From the NCBI GenBank assembly GCA_963751835.1, contig CAVVWD010000013.1, positions 29,438-93,437 on the forward strand: a DNA stretch of 64,000 nt, written 5' to 3'. This DNA is from JACVRW01 sp963751835. GTDB taxonomy: Bacteria > Actinomycetota > Thermoleophilia > Solirubrobacterales > Thermoleophilaceae. The position numbers and the translations under genes were made by a program. Below the pieces are notes generated by a model that had not been told where the DNA came from, made no database searches, and saw only the letters and a program-made list of their open reading frames with translations. Shown here piece by piece: positions 16,025 through 24,499 of the stretch (its first letter is position 1; every line of letters starts with the position of its first letter).

Positions 16025-16471
16025 CTGGGGGGTGACGATGGTCTTGATCTCCGTCGTCACGCCGTCCGCGACCTCGACGGTGACCATGTGAGTGCCTGTG
16101 GTCTTGATGGGCTCCTCGAGCGCCACGCGGCGCTTGTCCAGGCGTACGCCGCGCGCTTGGCGGATCGCGTCGACGATCTCCTGGGAGGTGACGGAGCCGA
16201 ACAGCCGGCCGTCGTCACCCGCCTGGTGCGAGATCGTGAGCACGGTCTTCCGCAGGAGCGCCGCGGTCTCCTCGGCCTTCTTGGCCGCTTCCTCGACAGC
16301 CCGCTCGGCCGCCTCGCGGCGGCGCTGCGACTCCGCGATCGCCGCCGGCGTGGCCGGCTGCGCGATCTTGCGGGGGACGAGGTAGTTCCGGAGGTAGCCG
16401 GGCGAGACGTCGATGACGTCACCGCGCTCGCCGAGCGTCTCCGTGTCCTTGAGGAGGATTGCCTGAGCCAT
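16019..16471 (-). CDS. rplI: 50S ribosomal protein L9
   Basis: 150 residues, typical length. The N-terminal domain 'AILLKDTETLGERGDVIDV' and 'GYLRNYLVPRKIAQPAT' bind 23S rRNA; a long Ala/Glu-rich connecting helix (about residues 45-75) precedes the C-terminal domain with 'LFGSVTSQEIVDAI'. It follows rpsR in the rpsF-ssb-rpsR-rplI order. The stop codon TAG (16019-16021) lies inside the terminal repeat of the inverted-repeat element described at 15902-16024, so the last residues (TPQA) may derive from that element. Confidence 0.96.
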   Translation of the reverse strand: MAQAILLKDTETLGERGDVIDVSPGYLRNYLVPRKIAQPATPAAIAESQRRREAAERAVEEAAKKAEETAALLRKTVLTISHQAGDDGRLFGSVTSQEIVDAIRQARGVRLDKRRVALEEPIKTTGTHMVTVEVADGVTTEIKTIVTPQA

Positions 16472-16485
16472 GGTGCTTCCGTCGC

Positions 16486-16776
16486 TTACCTGTCGGCGAC
16501 GTACGGGAGCAGTCCCAGCTCACGCGCGCGCTTGACCGCGATGGCGAGCTGGGACTGGTGGCGGCGACACGCGCCGGTCACGCGAGAAGAGCGGATCTTG
16601 CCCTTGTCGCTGATCGCGCGGCGCAGCGCGGCGAGGTCCTTGTAGTCGACGACGTCGACCTTTTCCTTGCAGAAGGGGCAGGACTTGCGGCGGGGGCCGC
16701 CGGGCGCGCCCTTTCCGCGCCCGCGACGGCGATCCCGTGTCGCGGTGCCTGTTCCTCCTCCACGCTGCTTGGCCAC
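16486..16776 (-). CDS. rpsR: 30S ribosomal protein S18, zinc-binding form
   Basis: 96 residues. The core motifs 'DLAALRRAISDKGKI' and 'RVTGACRRHQSQLAIAVKRAREL' identify S18. The cysteines in 'SCPFCKEK' together with Cys-Arg-Arg-His further on form the metal-binding (C+) version, as opposed to the cysteine-free paralogue induced by zinc starvation. The N-terminus is a basic, Gly/Arg-rich extension of about 30 residues. It lies between ssb and rplI. Confidence 0.96.
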   Translation of the reverse strand: MAKQRGGGTGTATRDRRRGRGKGAPGGPRRKSCPFCKEKVDVVDYKDLAALRRAISDKGKIRSSRVTGACRRHQSQLAIAVKRARELGLLPYVADR

Positions 16777-16809
16777 CAGTTTTGCTCCTGCGTACTCGCT
16801 ACTTCGGGG

Positions 16810-17265
16810 TCAGAACGGAATGTCGTCGTCCGATCCCCCGGCGCCCACGGGCGCCTGAGCGAAGTCCGCGGTATCTGCCGGAACGTCGCTCTGCGGCGTG
16901 AAACGGCCGCCGTTCTCGCCACCCTCACGGGAGCCGAGGAACTGGACAGAGTCGGCAATGATATCTACCGACTGCCGCTTGTTGCCCTGGTTGTCCTGCC
17001 ACTCGCGCCACTCGAGCCGGCCGTCGACCGCGATCGGACGTCCCTTCGAGAGGTACTGGGCGCAGTTCTCGCCCTGGACGCCCCAGACGGTGACGTCGAA
17101 ATAGTTGGGCTTCTCGGTCCACTCTCCGGTCGACCCGTCCTTGCGGCGGGTGTTGACCGCGACCCGCAGGCTGCAGACCGAGGTCCCCCCCGAGGTGGTG
17201 CGCAATTCCGGGTCGCGGGTGAGGTTCCCTGTGATGCAGACCCTGTTCAGATTGACTCCTGCCAT
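16810..17265 (-). CDS. ssb: Single-stranded DNA-binding protein
   Basis: About 151 residues with an OB-fold domain ('NRVCITGNLTRDPELR', 'YFDVTVWG', 'AVDGRLEWREWQD') and a flexible Gly-rich linker. It ends in the acidic tip 'DDDIPF', which recruits partner proteins in this family. I place the start at the ATG at 17265 (MAGVNLNRV); an in-frame GTG nine bases earlier lies only two bases from the AGGAGGA ribosome site and is probably too close. The gene sits between rpsF and rpsR in the conserved ribosomal/replication block. Confidence 0.95.
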   Translation of the reverse strand: MAGVNLNRVCITGNLTRDPELRTTSGGTSVCSLRVAVNTRRKDGSTGEWTEKPNYFDVTVWGVQGENCAQYLSKGRPIAVDGRLEWREWQDNQGNKRQSVDIIADSVQFLGSREGGENGGRFTPQSDVPADTADFAQAPVGAGGSDDDIPF

Positions 17266-17506
17266 GAGGCTCACTTCCTCCTGTCCTGCTCGAAAAGTAG
17301 GACTGCTGATTGGGCTGTCGGACGAGAGTACAAATGGGGTCGGAGCGCTTGGGCTGGATCTGACAGGAATTCTCTGTTGAGAGCGGCTTCTTTCGCGGAG
17401 TCGTTACAAAGGTGCGTCAGTCGGCGCAGAGCGGGGCCTCGAGGGGGCGGAGCGTTGCGGACCGAACAGGAGTAGGCGGTGGGAGGGCGCCGGCCGGCGG
17501 GACGAG

Positions 17507-18082
17507 CTACTCGTCGACCGGCGCGTACTCGGTGGCGGGCTCGACCTCGACCGGCGGGGCATCCGGAGCGGCGTCAGCCGGCGGGGCATCCGGAGCGGCG
17601 TCAGCGGGCGGGGCATCCGGAGCGGCGTCAGCGGGCGGGGCAGTCGGAGCGGCGTCAGCCGGCGGGGCATCGCCGGGCGCCGCATCTGCCGGCGGGGCGT
17701 CCGCGGCTGCGCGGGCGGCCACCTTCGTGTCCTGCGGCTCGCGCTCGTCGCGACGGCGGATCGCCTGGTGGTCGGGCGGCGGCGGGACCGGCTGCCCGGG
17801 CTTCGCCTTGATGATGCGGAAGCGCAGCACACCGTCGAGGATCCGCAGGCGCTGGTTCAGCCTGTCGAGCAGCGCGTTGTCGCCTTCGAACTGGTACAGG
17901 CGGTACTCGGCCTCGGGGCGGTGGTCGATCTCGTATGCCATCCGGCGCTGACCCCAGTCGTAGCTCCCGGCGAGCGTGCCGCCGGAGCCGATCAGCGACT
18001 CGGCCTCGGAGATCGCGGCGGTGCGCCGGTCCTCCGGGGCATTCGGGTCGATGAGCAGCATGAGGTCGTAGAAACCGGCCAT
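17507..18082 (-). CDS. rpsF: 30S ribosomal protein S6 with long repeat tail
   Basis: 191 residues, nearly twice the usual 95-100. The N-terminal about 105 residues are a normal S6 domain ('YDLMLLIDPNAPEDR', 'SYDWGQRRMAYEIDHR', 'EAEYRLYQFEGDN', 'DGVLRFRIIKA'). From about residue 105 the chain becomes Pro/Ala/Asp-rich and contains at least four tandem copies of a 9-residue unit (DAPPADAAP-like), encoded by a 27-bp repeat at 17559-17666. Extended S6 tails are known in actinobacteria, but this one is long and acidic. It heads the ssb-rpsR-rplI-dnaB run, with a 241-bp spacer before ssb in which I see no gene. Confidence 0.95.
   Translation of the reverse strand: MAGFYDLMLLIDPNAPEDRRTAAISEAESLIGSGGTLAGSYDWGQRRMAYEIDHRPEAEYRLYQFEGDNALLDRLNQRLRILDGVLRFRIIKAKPGQPVPPPPDHQAIRRRDEREPQDTKVAARAAADAPPADAAPGDAPPADAAPTAPPADAAPDAPPADAAPDAPPADAAPDAPPVEVEPATEYAPVDE
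17559..17666 (-). repeat. 27-bp tandem repeat in rpsF tail
   Basis: Four near-identical 27-bp units in frame with rpsF, each coding nine residues of the Asp-Ala-Pro-Pro-Ala type. The last copy differs by a few bases (CAGTCGG in place of CATCCGG). Copy number could vary between strains without breaking the frame. Confidence 0.9.
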
Positions 18083-18158
18083 TGGAGCGGGCCACGATAG
18101 CAGTGGCGGTCCGGAGATCCGGGGGCGAAGCGGGCGGCCACGGCGCCTTCAAGCGGTC

Positions 18159-18734
18159 ATGGACCGGCGGCGAGCGGGCGGTGCCCCGGCGCTCCTGCGC
18201 CGGGTGCGATGGGGCAACGTGGGACGGCTGGTCGCCCTGCTCGCCGCCGGAGTCCTGCTCGCGACGGGCGGTCGCGGCTGCCGGCCGGAGCCCCCGGCGC
18301 CCGTTCGGGAGGAGCCGATCGCGCCACCGGCGGCGAAGTGGACCCTGCCAGAAGGAGGGCCTTCGCCCGGCGACGAGCACAGAGCCGGCGAGGGCGGAGT
18401 CGAGGAGGCCGATCGCAGGCCGGACGCGCGGCCCCGGAGGCGGGTGGTGACGAAGCGGAGACGTCGGTCGAGCGGCGCCGAGAAGGCCGGGGTGGGCGAG
18501 GTTCAGGCCGATCCGCTGGAGCCCGAGACCCGAGAGCCGGTCGAGCGCCCGAGCGTCGGCCGCCCGCCCGCGCCGGCGCCCCGCCGCGACCCGGCCCCGC
18601 CCGCGCCCCCCCGCGATCCGCCCGCGCCCGCGCCCCGCGTCGATCCGCCCGCGCCCGCGCCCCGCGGCGATCCGCCTGAGCGCCCGCCCCCGCCCCCTCG
18701 GAGCGGCGAGTTCACCCCCGACCCAGCGCCCTGA
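18159..18734 (+). CDS. Proline-rich single-pass membrane protein, hypothetical
   Basis: 191 residues. A basic N-terminus, one hydrophobic helix at about residues 23-37 (VGRLVALLAAGVLLATG), then a charged stretch and a Pro/Ala/Arg-rich region with repeats of the RDPPAPAP type encoded by imperfect 24-30 bp repeats. It resembles a signal-anchored wall-spanning linker rather than an enzyme. No homologue is recognised. It is divergent from rpsF and convergent with otsA. Codon-position bias in a Pro-rich GC-rich region is unreliable, so it could be non-coding. Confidence 0.5.
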   Translation: MDRRRAGGAPALLRRVRWGNVGRLVALLAAGVLLATGGRGCRPEPPAPVREEPIAPPAAKWTLPEGGPSPGDEHRAGEGGVEEADRRPDARPRRRVVTKRRRRSSGAEKAGVGEVQADPLEPETREPVERPSVGRPPAPAPRRDPAPPAPPRDPPAPAPRVDPPAPAPRGDPPERPPPPPRSGEFTPDPAP

Positions 18735-18742
18735 CCAGTCCC

Positions 18743-20206
18743 TCAGCCGGCGACCGGCGCGCGCCCGCGCCGCTTTGCGTCGATGTCGGCGAGCTGGTCG
18801 TCGACCCAGTCGCCGGGATCGCGCGCGGTCACGATCCGCTTGAGTCCCTGCGCGCGCCAGGAGCGCTCCTCGGCCGACATCGTCAGCGCCCGATAGATGG
18901 CGTCCGCCTGCTCCTGCACGTCGAACGGGTTGACCGAGAGCGCGAACTCGGCGAGCTCCTCGTGGGCGCCGGTGTTCTCGCTCAGCAGCGAGACCCCGTT
19001 GCGCTCGTTGACGAGCGGCCCCTCTTTGGCGATCAGGTTCATCCCGTCGAACATCGCGTTGACCATGAGCAGGTCGTAGTGCTTGTAGGCCGAGATCGCC
19101 TCCTCGAGGTTCTCACGCAGGCGCAGCTCGATCGGCATCCAGTCGGTCGTGCCGTGCCGGTGGTTGACCACGGCGACGAGCGCCTCGATCCGCTCCAGGT
19201 ACTCGGCGTACTCCGGCACGTCCTGCCGCGACGGGATCAGGTGCGCGATGAACGTGACATGCTCCTTGAACTCGGGGTGCTGCTCGAGGAAGAGGTCGAA
19301 CGCCGTGAAGCCGCGCAGGATGTTCTTGGAGAGGTCGGCCCGGTCCACGCGCAGGATCAGGTGCTCGCGGCGGCGACGCAGGATCTCGCGCTCGTACTGG
19401 TGCACGGCCGGGCGCTGGGCGGTGTTGTGGAAGTTCTCGGCCGAGATCGGGAGGGGATACGCCCGTACCCAGATGTCGCGCCCGCCGAAGTGCACCACCC
19501 CAGCCTCCTCGTCCACCTCCATGTCGAACAGGTCGCGGCAGCAGAGCAGGAAGTTGCGCTGATAGGAGCGGGTGTGGAAGGCGATGATGTCGTTCGAGAG
19601 GATGCCCTCGTAGATGTCCTCGCGCATGTCCGCCGGGAGCACGCGCCAGGCATCCGGCTGCGTCCACGGGATGTGCACGAAGTGGTGCAGGAACAGGTCC
19701 GGGCGCTCGCGCCGGATGAACTTCGGGGCCACGTAGAGGTGGTAGTCGTGCAGCATCACGACCGCGTCGTGCTGGTCCTCCAGCTCCTCGAGCACCGCAC
19801 GCGCAAGGTCCTCGTTGACGGTGCAGTAGCCCTTTTCGTAGGCCTCCACCTCGTGGCGCCGGATGTCAGGCGCGTTCGAGAGGTCCCAGAGGTAGTGCTG
19901 GATGAACCACAGCATCGGGTTGGCGACCACGTTGTAGAAGCGGTCGTAGGCCTCCGGGTCGCTCGTAACGAGCCTCACCCGGTACAGGTTTCCCTCGAGC
20001 TCGACCTCGAACGAGCGACCGCCGTGCTGCTCGGAGACTTGTGCGTCATCCTCGGTCATCGCGGAGGCCACCCAGACCGCGTCGCGGTGGTGGACGAGGC
20101 CCTGGAGGGCGGTCACGAGACCGCCGCCGCCGCGGCTCGGCTTCCCGTCCTCGAACGTCGCCGGGCCGCGGTTCGAGACGAGAACGAGCGGAACCTCGCC
20201 GGTCAT
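18743..20206 (-). CDS. otsA: Trehalose-6-phosphate synthase (GT20)
   Basis: Transfers glucose from a nucleotide sugar to glucose-6-phosphate. About 487 residues. GT20 motifs: 'LVLVSNRGPATF' at the N-terminus, 'GGGGLVTALQGL', 'VMLHDYHLYVAP' and 'HHFVHIPWTQPDAWRVLP', then 'NDIIAFHTRSYQRNF', 'RVDRADLSKNILRGF' and 'DGMNLIAKEGPLVN'. The start at 20206 overlaps the treT stop by ATGA. No trehalose-6-phosphate phosphatase domain is fused and no otsB is seen in the window. Related GT20 enzymes make glucosylglycerol-phosphate, so the acceptor is assigned by similarity and by the neighbouring treT. Confidence 0.88.
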   Translation of the reverse strand: MTGEVPLVLVSNRGPATFEDGKPSRGGGGLVTALQGLVHHRDAVWVASAMTEDDAQVSEQHGGRSFEVELEGNLYRVRLVTSDPEAYDRFYNVVANPMLWFIQHYLWDLSNAPDIRRHEVEAYEKGYCTVNEDLARAVLEELEDQHDAVVMLHDYHLYVAPKFIRRERPDLFLHHFVHIPWTQPDAWRVLPADMREDIYEGILSNDIIAFHTRSYQRNFLLCCRDLFDMEVDEEAGVVHFGGRDIWVRAYPLPISAENFHNTAQRPAVHQYEREILRRRREHLILRVDRADLSKNILRGFTAFDLFLEQHPEFKEHVTFIAHLIPSRQDVPEYAEYLERIEALVAVVNHRHGTTDWMPIELRLRENLEEAISAYKHYDLLMVNAMFDGMNLIAKEGPLVNERNGVSLLSENTGAHEELAEFALSVNPFDVQEQADAIYRALTMSAEERSWRAQGLKRIVTARDPGDWVDDQLADIDAKRRGRAPVAG

Positions 20207-21441
20207 CGGTGGTCCCGGAAGAGCCTCAACCAGTCGCGCAGAAGGCGCGGGGTGAGGAAGTGCTTGCGCACGTGCTCCTTCCCCTGTCGCCCAAGCTGTT
20301 TGCCGAAGTCGGGCTCGCGCAGGATCCTCAGCGAGCGGTCTGCGCATTCCTCCGGCGACGTCACGAGGAAGCCGGTCTCGCCGTCCCGCACCTGCAGCGG
20401 TATGCCGCCGACGTGCCCGCCGATGAACGGCCGCGCCTTCCAGAGCGCTTCGGAGACGGTCAATCCGAAGCCCTCGCGGGTGGACTTCTGGATCACCACG
20501 TCGGCCTGCGACTGGAAGGCGTTGACCTCGATCGCGCCCACGTTGTTGAAGTTGTTGAGGATGTGGACGTCCGGGTCCCCGTCGGCATGGGCCATCGTCG
20601 AGTTGAAGAACTCCCAGCCCTCGGGGTCGTCGGTGGCCATCGAGCCGATGAGCGCCAGCTGCACCTCAGGCATCTGCTCGGTCACGAGACGGTAGGCGTC
20701 GATCACGCCGATCGGATCCTTCCAGGGATCGAAGCGCGAGACCTGGCACATGAGCGGCCGGTCGACGTCGATGCCGAACTGGTCGCAGACGAAGGCCGCG
20801 TCCTCGGGCGAGAGCGCCATGTTCTTGGGTGAGAGCGGATCGATCGCGGGCGGGCAGATGTGCACCCCGGACGACGAGCCGTCGAGGCTCTGCGGCACGT
20901 ACTCCTGCACGTGCCAGACCGAGGCGTCGTACTCGGCCACCAGCGGGATGATGCGCTCGATCGCGTCGGGGTTCGGCTCCGAAAGGTCGATGTGGCAGCG
21001 CCAAACCCAGGTCCTCGCCTTCTCGGGCACGAGTCGCTTGATCCCGGCCGGCTGCGGATCGTGGACGATGATCACATCCCAGCCGCTCGTTATCTCGGCG
21101 GCGTTCATCTCGTTGTAGCGGTAATAGACCTCCCACTCATCCTCGGTGAGGGAGTCCGGGTTGCCCTGCAACGCGTTGTGCAGCCGCTTGGTGGCGTTGT
21201 AGAACTCCTCGCGCCCGAGCATCACCTGCCACTCCGCCGCGATACCCGCGTCGTTCATGAGCGGGATCAGGGTGTAGAGGATCTCCGAGACGCCGCCCCC
21301 GAACGCGGTGGCGGAGACGTGGAGCACGCGCAGCCCCTGGAGCTCCTCGGCGAGATCCCTGATCTCCTGGACGAGCGGCCTGCCCACCAGGTGCGTGTAG
21401 TCAGCGAGACTCTTGTTGCCTACGGAGACCGGCTGGAGCAC
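20203..21441 (-). CDS. treT: Trehalose synthase TreT-type GT4 glycosyltransferase
   Basis: 412 residues. The N-terminal domain has 'VLHVSATAFGGGVSEILYTLIPLM' features (Gly-Gly-Gly-Val), then 'FYNATKRLHNALQG' and 'VIIVHDPQPAGI'. The C-terminal GT-B half has 'QVSRFDPWKDPIGVIDAYR', 'QKSTREGFGLTVSEALWKARP' and 'IGGHVGGIPLQVRDG'. These are the hallmarks of TreT, which joins a nucleotide-glucose and glucose to trehalose in one step. The start is GTG at 21441. It lies 10 bp behind the RsbW-like gene and overlaps otsA, so two trehalose routes appear to be coexpressed. Confidence 0.87.
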   Translation of the reverse strand: MLQPVSVGNKSLADYTHLVGRPLVQEIRDLAEELQGLRVLHVSATAFGGGVSEILYTLIPLMNDAGIAAEWQVMLGREEFYNATKRLHNALQGNPDSLTEDEWEVYYRYNEMNAAEITSGWDVIIVHDPQPAGIKRLVPEKARTWVWRCHIDLSEPNPDAIERIIPLVAEYDASVWHVQEYVPQSLDGSSSGVHICPPAIDPLSPKNMALSPEDAAFVCDQFGIDVDRPLMCQVSRFDPWKDPIGVIDAYRLVTEQMPEVQLALIGSMATDDPEGWEFFNSTMAHADGDPDVHILNNFNNVGAIEVNAFQSQADVVIQKSTREGFGLTVSEALWKARPFIGGHVGGIPLQVRDGETGFLVTSPEECADRSLRILREPDFGKQLGRQGKEHVRKHFLTPRLLRDWLRLFRDHR

Positions 21442-21451
21442 GCGCGGCAGA

Positions 21452-21856
21452 CTACTCGCCGGACACGTTCAGGTACTTCACCAGCCGCGTTCGGCCCGAC
21501 GCAAATGAGGACTCGTCGACCGTGGCCTCGATGATCGCCCGGCTGAGCTCCTGCTCGCTTGCAACCACCGACCCGGTAGGCCCGTCCAGGTCCATCTGCA
21601 GCCGGTCGTCGCGGAGCTGGAACGAGAAGCTCAGGCGGCTCTCGTCGTCGATCGGTCGCCCCTCGTCCACGAAGTCGTTGGCCGCCTCGGTGATCGCGAG
21701 CTTCAGGTCCGCCACCTCCTCTGGGGAGAGCGGGGTCAGGCGGCACACGGCGGATAGGGCCAACCGTGCCAGGACCAGGTAGTCGGGACGCGCCGGGATG
21801 GTCAGCGAGACATCACGGCTGTCGGCCGCCTCGGGCACCTGCACCACGCTTTTCAC
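21452..21856 (-). CDS. RsbW-like ATPase, anti-sigma factor/kinase
   Basis: 134 residues resembling a HATPase_c_2 (RsbW/SpoIIAB) protein: N-terminal 'LTIPARPDYLVLARLALSAV' and N-box-like 'ADLKLAITEAANDFVDEG'. The usual later Gly-rich ATP lid is weak: 'VDESSFASGRTRLVKYLNV' replaces the canonical GlyLeuGly region. It may therefore be a non-canonical or degenerate member. Such proteins phosphorylate STAS antagonists and bind sigma factors; the STAS protein at 2294-2653 is a possible partner by family only. It leads into treT-otsA with a 10-bp spacer, so it may tie trehalose synthesis to a stress regulon. Confidence 0.75.
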   Translation of the reverse strand: MKSVVQVPEAADSRDVSLTIPARPDYLVLARLALSAVCRLTPLSPEEVADLKLAITEAANDFVDEGRPIDDESRLSFSFQLRDDRLQMDLDGPTGSVVASEQELSRAIIEATVDESSFASGRTRLVKYLNVSGE

Positions 21857-21895
21857 AGTACCCGTATCCGTGTAAAAACCGGCATGGGAACCGGG

Positions 21896-22945
21896 CTACG
21901 GAACCGCGCCCTGCGGGCGGCGCCCGAGCGTGAGCGCCACGCGCCGGCGCTCACCGTCGCGCACCACGGTCAGCACCACCTCGTCACCGGCGCCGTGGCG
22001 GCTGATGACGTCGGAGAGGTCCTTATTGCGGGTGAGCTGCTCGCCGTCGACGGCGACGATCACGTCGCCCTCCGACGGAATGTCCGGCTGGCCCTGGAAC
22101 TCGATGGTCTCGTCGCCGGCGTCGAGGCCCTTGTCCTCGGCTGGGCTGTCGGGCTCGACCTCCTGCACGAGCGCGCCGCTCGCGGCGTCGAGTCCGAGCC
22201 GCTCGGCGAGCTGGGGCCAGAGGATCAGCGTCCGCACTCCGAGGTAGCCGTAGTCGACCCGTCCCTCCTTGCGCAGCTCGTGGAGCGAGCGGCGAACGGC
22301 GTCAACCGGGATCGCGAACCCAACCCCCTCGCCGCCGCCCGATTGGGACTTGATCTGGGCGTTTATGCCGATCACCCGCCCCTCCGCGTCGAGCAGCGGG
22401 CCGCCGGAATTGCCTGGGTTGATGGCGGCGTCGGTCTGGATCGCGTCCCCGATTCCGAAGCGGGTGAGCGAGCGGATGTTGCGGTCGAGCGCCGACACCA
22501 CACCCACGGTCAGCGACTGCTCCTCTCCGAAGGGGCTGCCGATCGCCGCCACGGGCGCGCCGACCGATAGCCCGCTCGACTGGCCGAGACGCAGCGGCGT
22601 GAGGTCCAGCCCCTCGGGATCGACCTTCAGCAGGGCGAAGTCCGCGTTCGGGTCCTTCCCCACGATCTCGGCCGGCACGCGGTTCCCGTCCGAGAACTGG
22701 ACGAACACGCGCTCGGCCTCCGCGGAGTTGTCGTCCTCTGAGGTAACCACGTGGGCGTTCGTGGCGATATAGCCCTTGTCGTCGAGCACGAAGCCGGAGC
22801 CCTGGCCGCCCTCGCCGCCGTCCTCGAGGACGCTCACCGGACCGTCGAAGATCGAGATCACCGTCACGACGCCCGGCGACAGCTGCGAGTAGATCTGGGC
22901 CGGGTTGAAGCCGCCCTCGCGGCCGATCCCCTCGACCACCTCCAC
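21896..22945 (-). CDS. HtrA/DegP-type S1C serine protease with PDZ domain
   Basis: Envelope quality-control protease. The catalytic triad is visible: His in 'ATNAHVVTSED', Asp in 'NADFALLKVD', Ser in 'INPGNSGGPLLD'. A single PDZ domain follows (about residues 245-340, 'GALVQEVEPDSPAEDKGL'). The intact frame has its first start codon at GTG 22945, but codons continue upstream in the same frame to 23065. They encode a lipoprotein-like leader (ALALALAAAGC then an acidic linker) with no start codon, while a GTG overlapping the kinase stop at 23069 is one base out of frame. A one-base shift near 23035-23065 is suspected. It is the third gene of a regulator-kinase-protease run, as in mycobacterial mprAB-pepD. 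Confidence 0.9.
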   Translation of the reverse strand: MEVVEGIGREGGFNPAQIYSQLSPGVVTVISIFDGPVSVLEDGGEGGQGSGFVLDDKGYIATNAHVVTSEDDNSAEAERVFVQFSDGNRVPAEIVGKDPNADFALLKVDPEGLDLTPLRLGQSSGLSVGAPVAAIGSPFGEEQSLTVGVVSALDRNIRSLTRFGIGDAIQTDAAINPGNSGGPLLDAEGRVIGINAQIKSQSGGGEGVGFAIPVDAVRRSLHELRKEGRVDYGYLGVRTLILWPQLAERLGLDAASGALVQEVEPDSPAEDKGLDAGDETIEFQGQPDIPSEGDVIVAVDGEQLTRNKDLSDVISRHGAGDEVVLTVVRDGERRRVALTLGRRPQGAVP

Positions 22946-23065
22946 GCGGGTGGTCGTGACGTTGCGCGTGGTCGAGCCCGAGCCCGAGCTCTCCTCGTCT
23001 GAGCTGTCGCAGCCCGCCGCAGCGAGCGCTAGCGCGAGCGCCGCGCCGGCGGCCGGCCAGGGCTC

Positions 23066-24499
23066 TCACGACTCGGACCCGTTCGTCGGCAGCTTCAGCA
23101 CGAAGGCCGTGCTGTCCTCTCGGTCATCGAGCACGAGCCTGCCGTCCATGCGTTCCGCGAGCTCGCGGGCGATCGCGAGCCCAAGACCCGCGCCGCGCGC
23201 GGCGTCGCCGGTGTAGAAGCGCTCGAAGGCCTTGTCGCGCGAGCTCGCCGGCAGGCCCGGTCCCGCGTCGGCAACGGTGAACTCGGCGGCGCCGTTGTCT
23301 CGCTGCGCGCTCACGGTCACGTCCGTGCCCTCCGGCGTGTGGCGAAGGGCGTTGTCGAGCAGGATTCGCATGATCTGGGCCACCCGCTCGCGGTCGCAAT
23401 CGGCCAGCGGGCCTTCTTCCGCCACGTCCATGCGGAGCTCCGTCCGGTGGTCGCGAAGCGCAGGCCTGAACTCGCCCACGACCGAGCGTGTTAGCTCAGC
23501 CAGGTCGACGGGCTCGGTGTGGAGCTCGACCGAGCCGGAGTCGAGCCGCGACAGGTCGAGGAGGTCGACGGAGAGCTTCTGCAGCCGTTCGACCTGCTCG
23601 CGCATGGTGTCGACGAATTCGCGCCGTGTGTCCTCGTCGAGGTCCTCGTCCTGGAGCAGCTCGACGAATCCGGCCAGGGAGAAGATCGGGGTGCGCAGCT
23701 CGTGGGAGGCGGTGGCGATGAACTCCTTGCGGGCGATATCCACCTCGCGTAGCTGGCGCTGCATGTCGTTGAACGTGCGCGTGAGCTGGCCGAGCTCATC
23801 GTCGGAGTCGACCGGCAGCGGCTCTTGGAAGTGCCCGTGGGCCACCTCCGCAGCCGCGCGCTCGACACGGCGCACGCGCCGCGCCAGGCGGTGGGCCACG
23901 AAGTAGCCCCCGACCAGGGCGATCAGGAGCGCGGCTGCGGTGGCCCAGAGCACGCGCCCGCGGATGAACGAGACGGTCTCGGCCACCTCTTCGAAGCTGC
24001 GCGAGTAGACGGCCACCCACTGCGGGTTCTTCTCGGGGCCGATCGGCTGCGCCACGAGTCCGATGTGTTCGCCCTGGAAGCTGCCGAAGCCGGTCTGCAT
24101 GCGCCCGCTGCGCACCGCGCGCGCGGCCAGCGCGTCGGCGGGCGGCACGGCATGCTGCTCCGCGGAGTCGGTCCGCACGTAGAAGTCGAGGCCGCGCTTG
24201 TCGAGCTGGCGTCCCTCCGGCTTCTCCTTCCACTCCCAGAGCGTCACCCGCGCGGCCGCGGAGTCGGCGAGGGCGCGTACCTGGCGCTCGAGACCGGGCT
24301 GCTTGGGATTCCTGACGCGCAAGCCGTCGAGCGTGCCCTGATAGGCGCTGGCCACCGCCTCGAGATCCTGCAGCCGGCGCTCCTCGAGGCTCGACTCGGG
24401 CTGGGTCACGACCCAGAAGTAGATGGCGCCGAAGGCGGCCGCGGTGATCACGAAGAAGAGCAGCGCGATCTTGTTGCCGATCGACCGGATCGCCGTCAC
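23066..24499 (-). CDS. HAMP sensor histidine kinase
   Basis: 477 residues. TM1 at about 8-32, an extracytoplasmic sensor region of about 150 residues, TM2 at about 185-207, and a HAMP linker ('RVERAAAEVAHGHFQEPL'). The HisKA domain has the phospho-His in 'FIATASHELRTPIFSLAGF', and the HATPase domain has the N-box 'ILLDNALRHTPEG', 'VADAGPGLP' and 'GAGLGLAIARELAE'. The start overlaps the stop of the response regulator (ATGA), so the two are a cognate pair. Its stop abuts the HtrA gene. Envelope stress sensing is an inference from the protease partner. Confidence 0.95.
   Translation of the reverse strand: MTAIRSIGNKIALLFFVITAAAFGAIYFWVVTQPESSLEERRLQDLEAVASAYQGTLDGLRVRNPKQPGLERQVRALADSAAARVTLWEWKEKPEGRQLDKRGLDFYVRTDSAEQHAVPPADALAARAVRSGRMQTGFGSFQGEHIGLVAQPIGPEKNPQWVAVYSRSFEEVAETVSFIRGRVLWATAAALLIALVGGYFVAHRLARRVRRVERAAAEVAHGHFQEPLPVDSDDELGQLTRTFNDMQRQLREVDIARKEFIATASHELRTPIFSLAGFVELLQDEDLDEDTRREFVDTMREQVERLQKLSVDLLDLSRLDSGSVELHTEPVDLAELTRSVVGEFRPALRDHRTELRMDVAEEGPLADCDRERVAQIMRILLDNALRHTPEGTDVTVSAQRDNGAAEFTVADAGPGLPASSRDKAFERFYTGDAARGAGLGLAIARELAERMDGRLVLDDREDSTAFVLKLPTNGSES

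Noticed and set aside
17559..17666. CRISPR-like direct repeats
   Set aside because: Units are contiguous with no spacers and are in frame within rpsF.
18962..20695. 577-codon plus-strand frame opposite otsA
   Set aside because: Antisense shadow of two well-supported glycosyltransferase genes.
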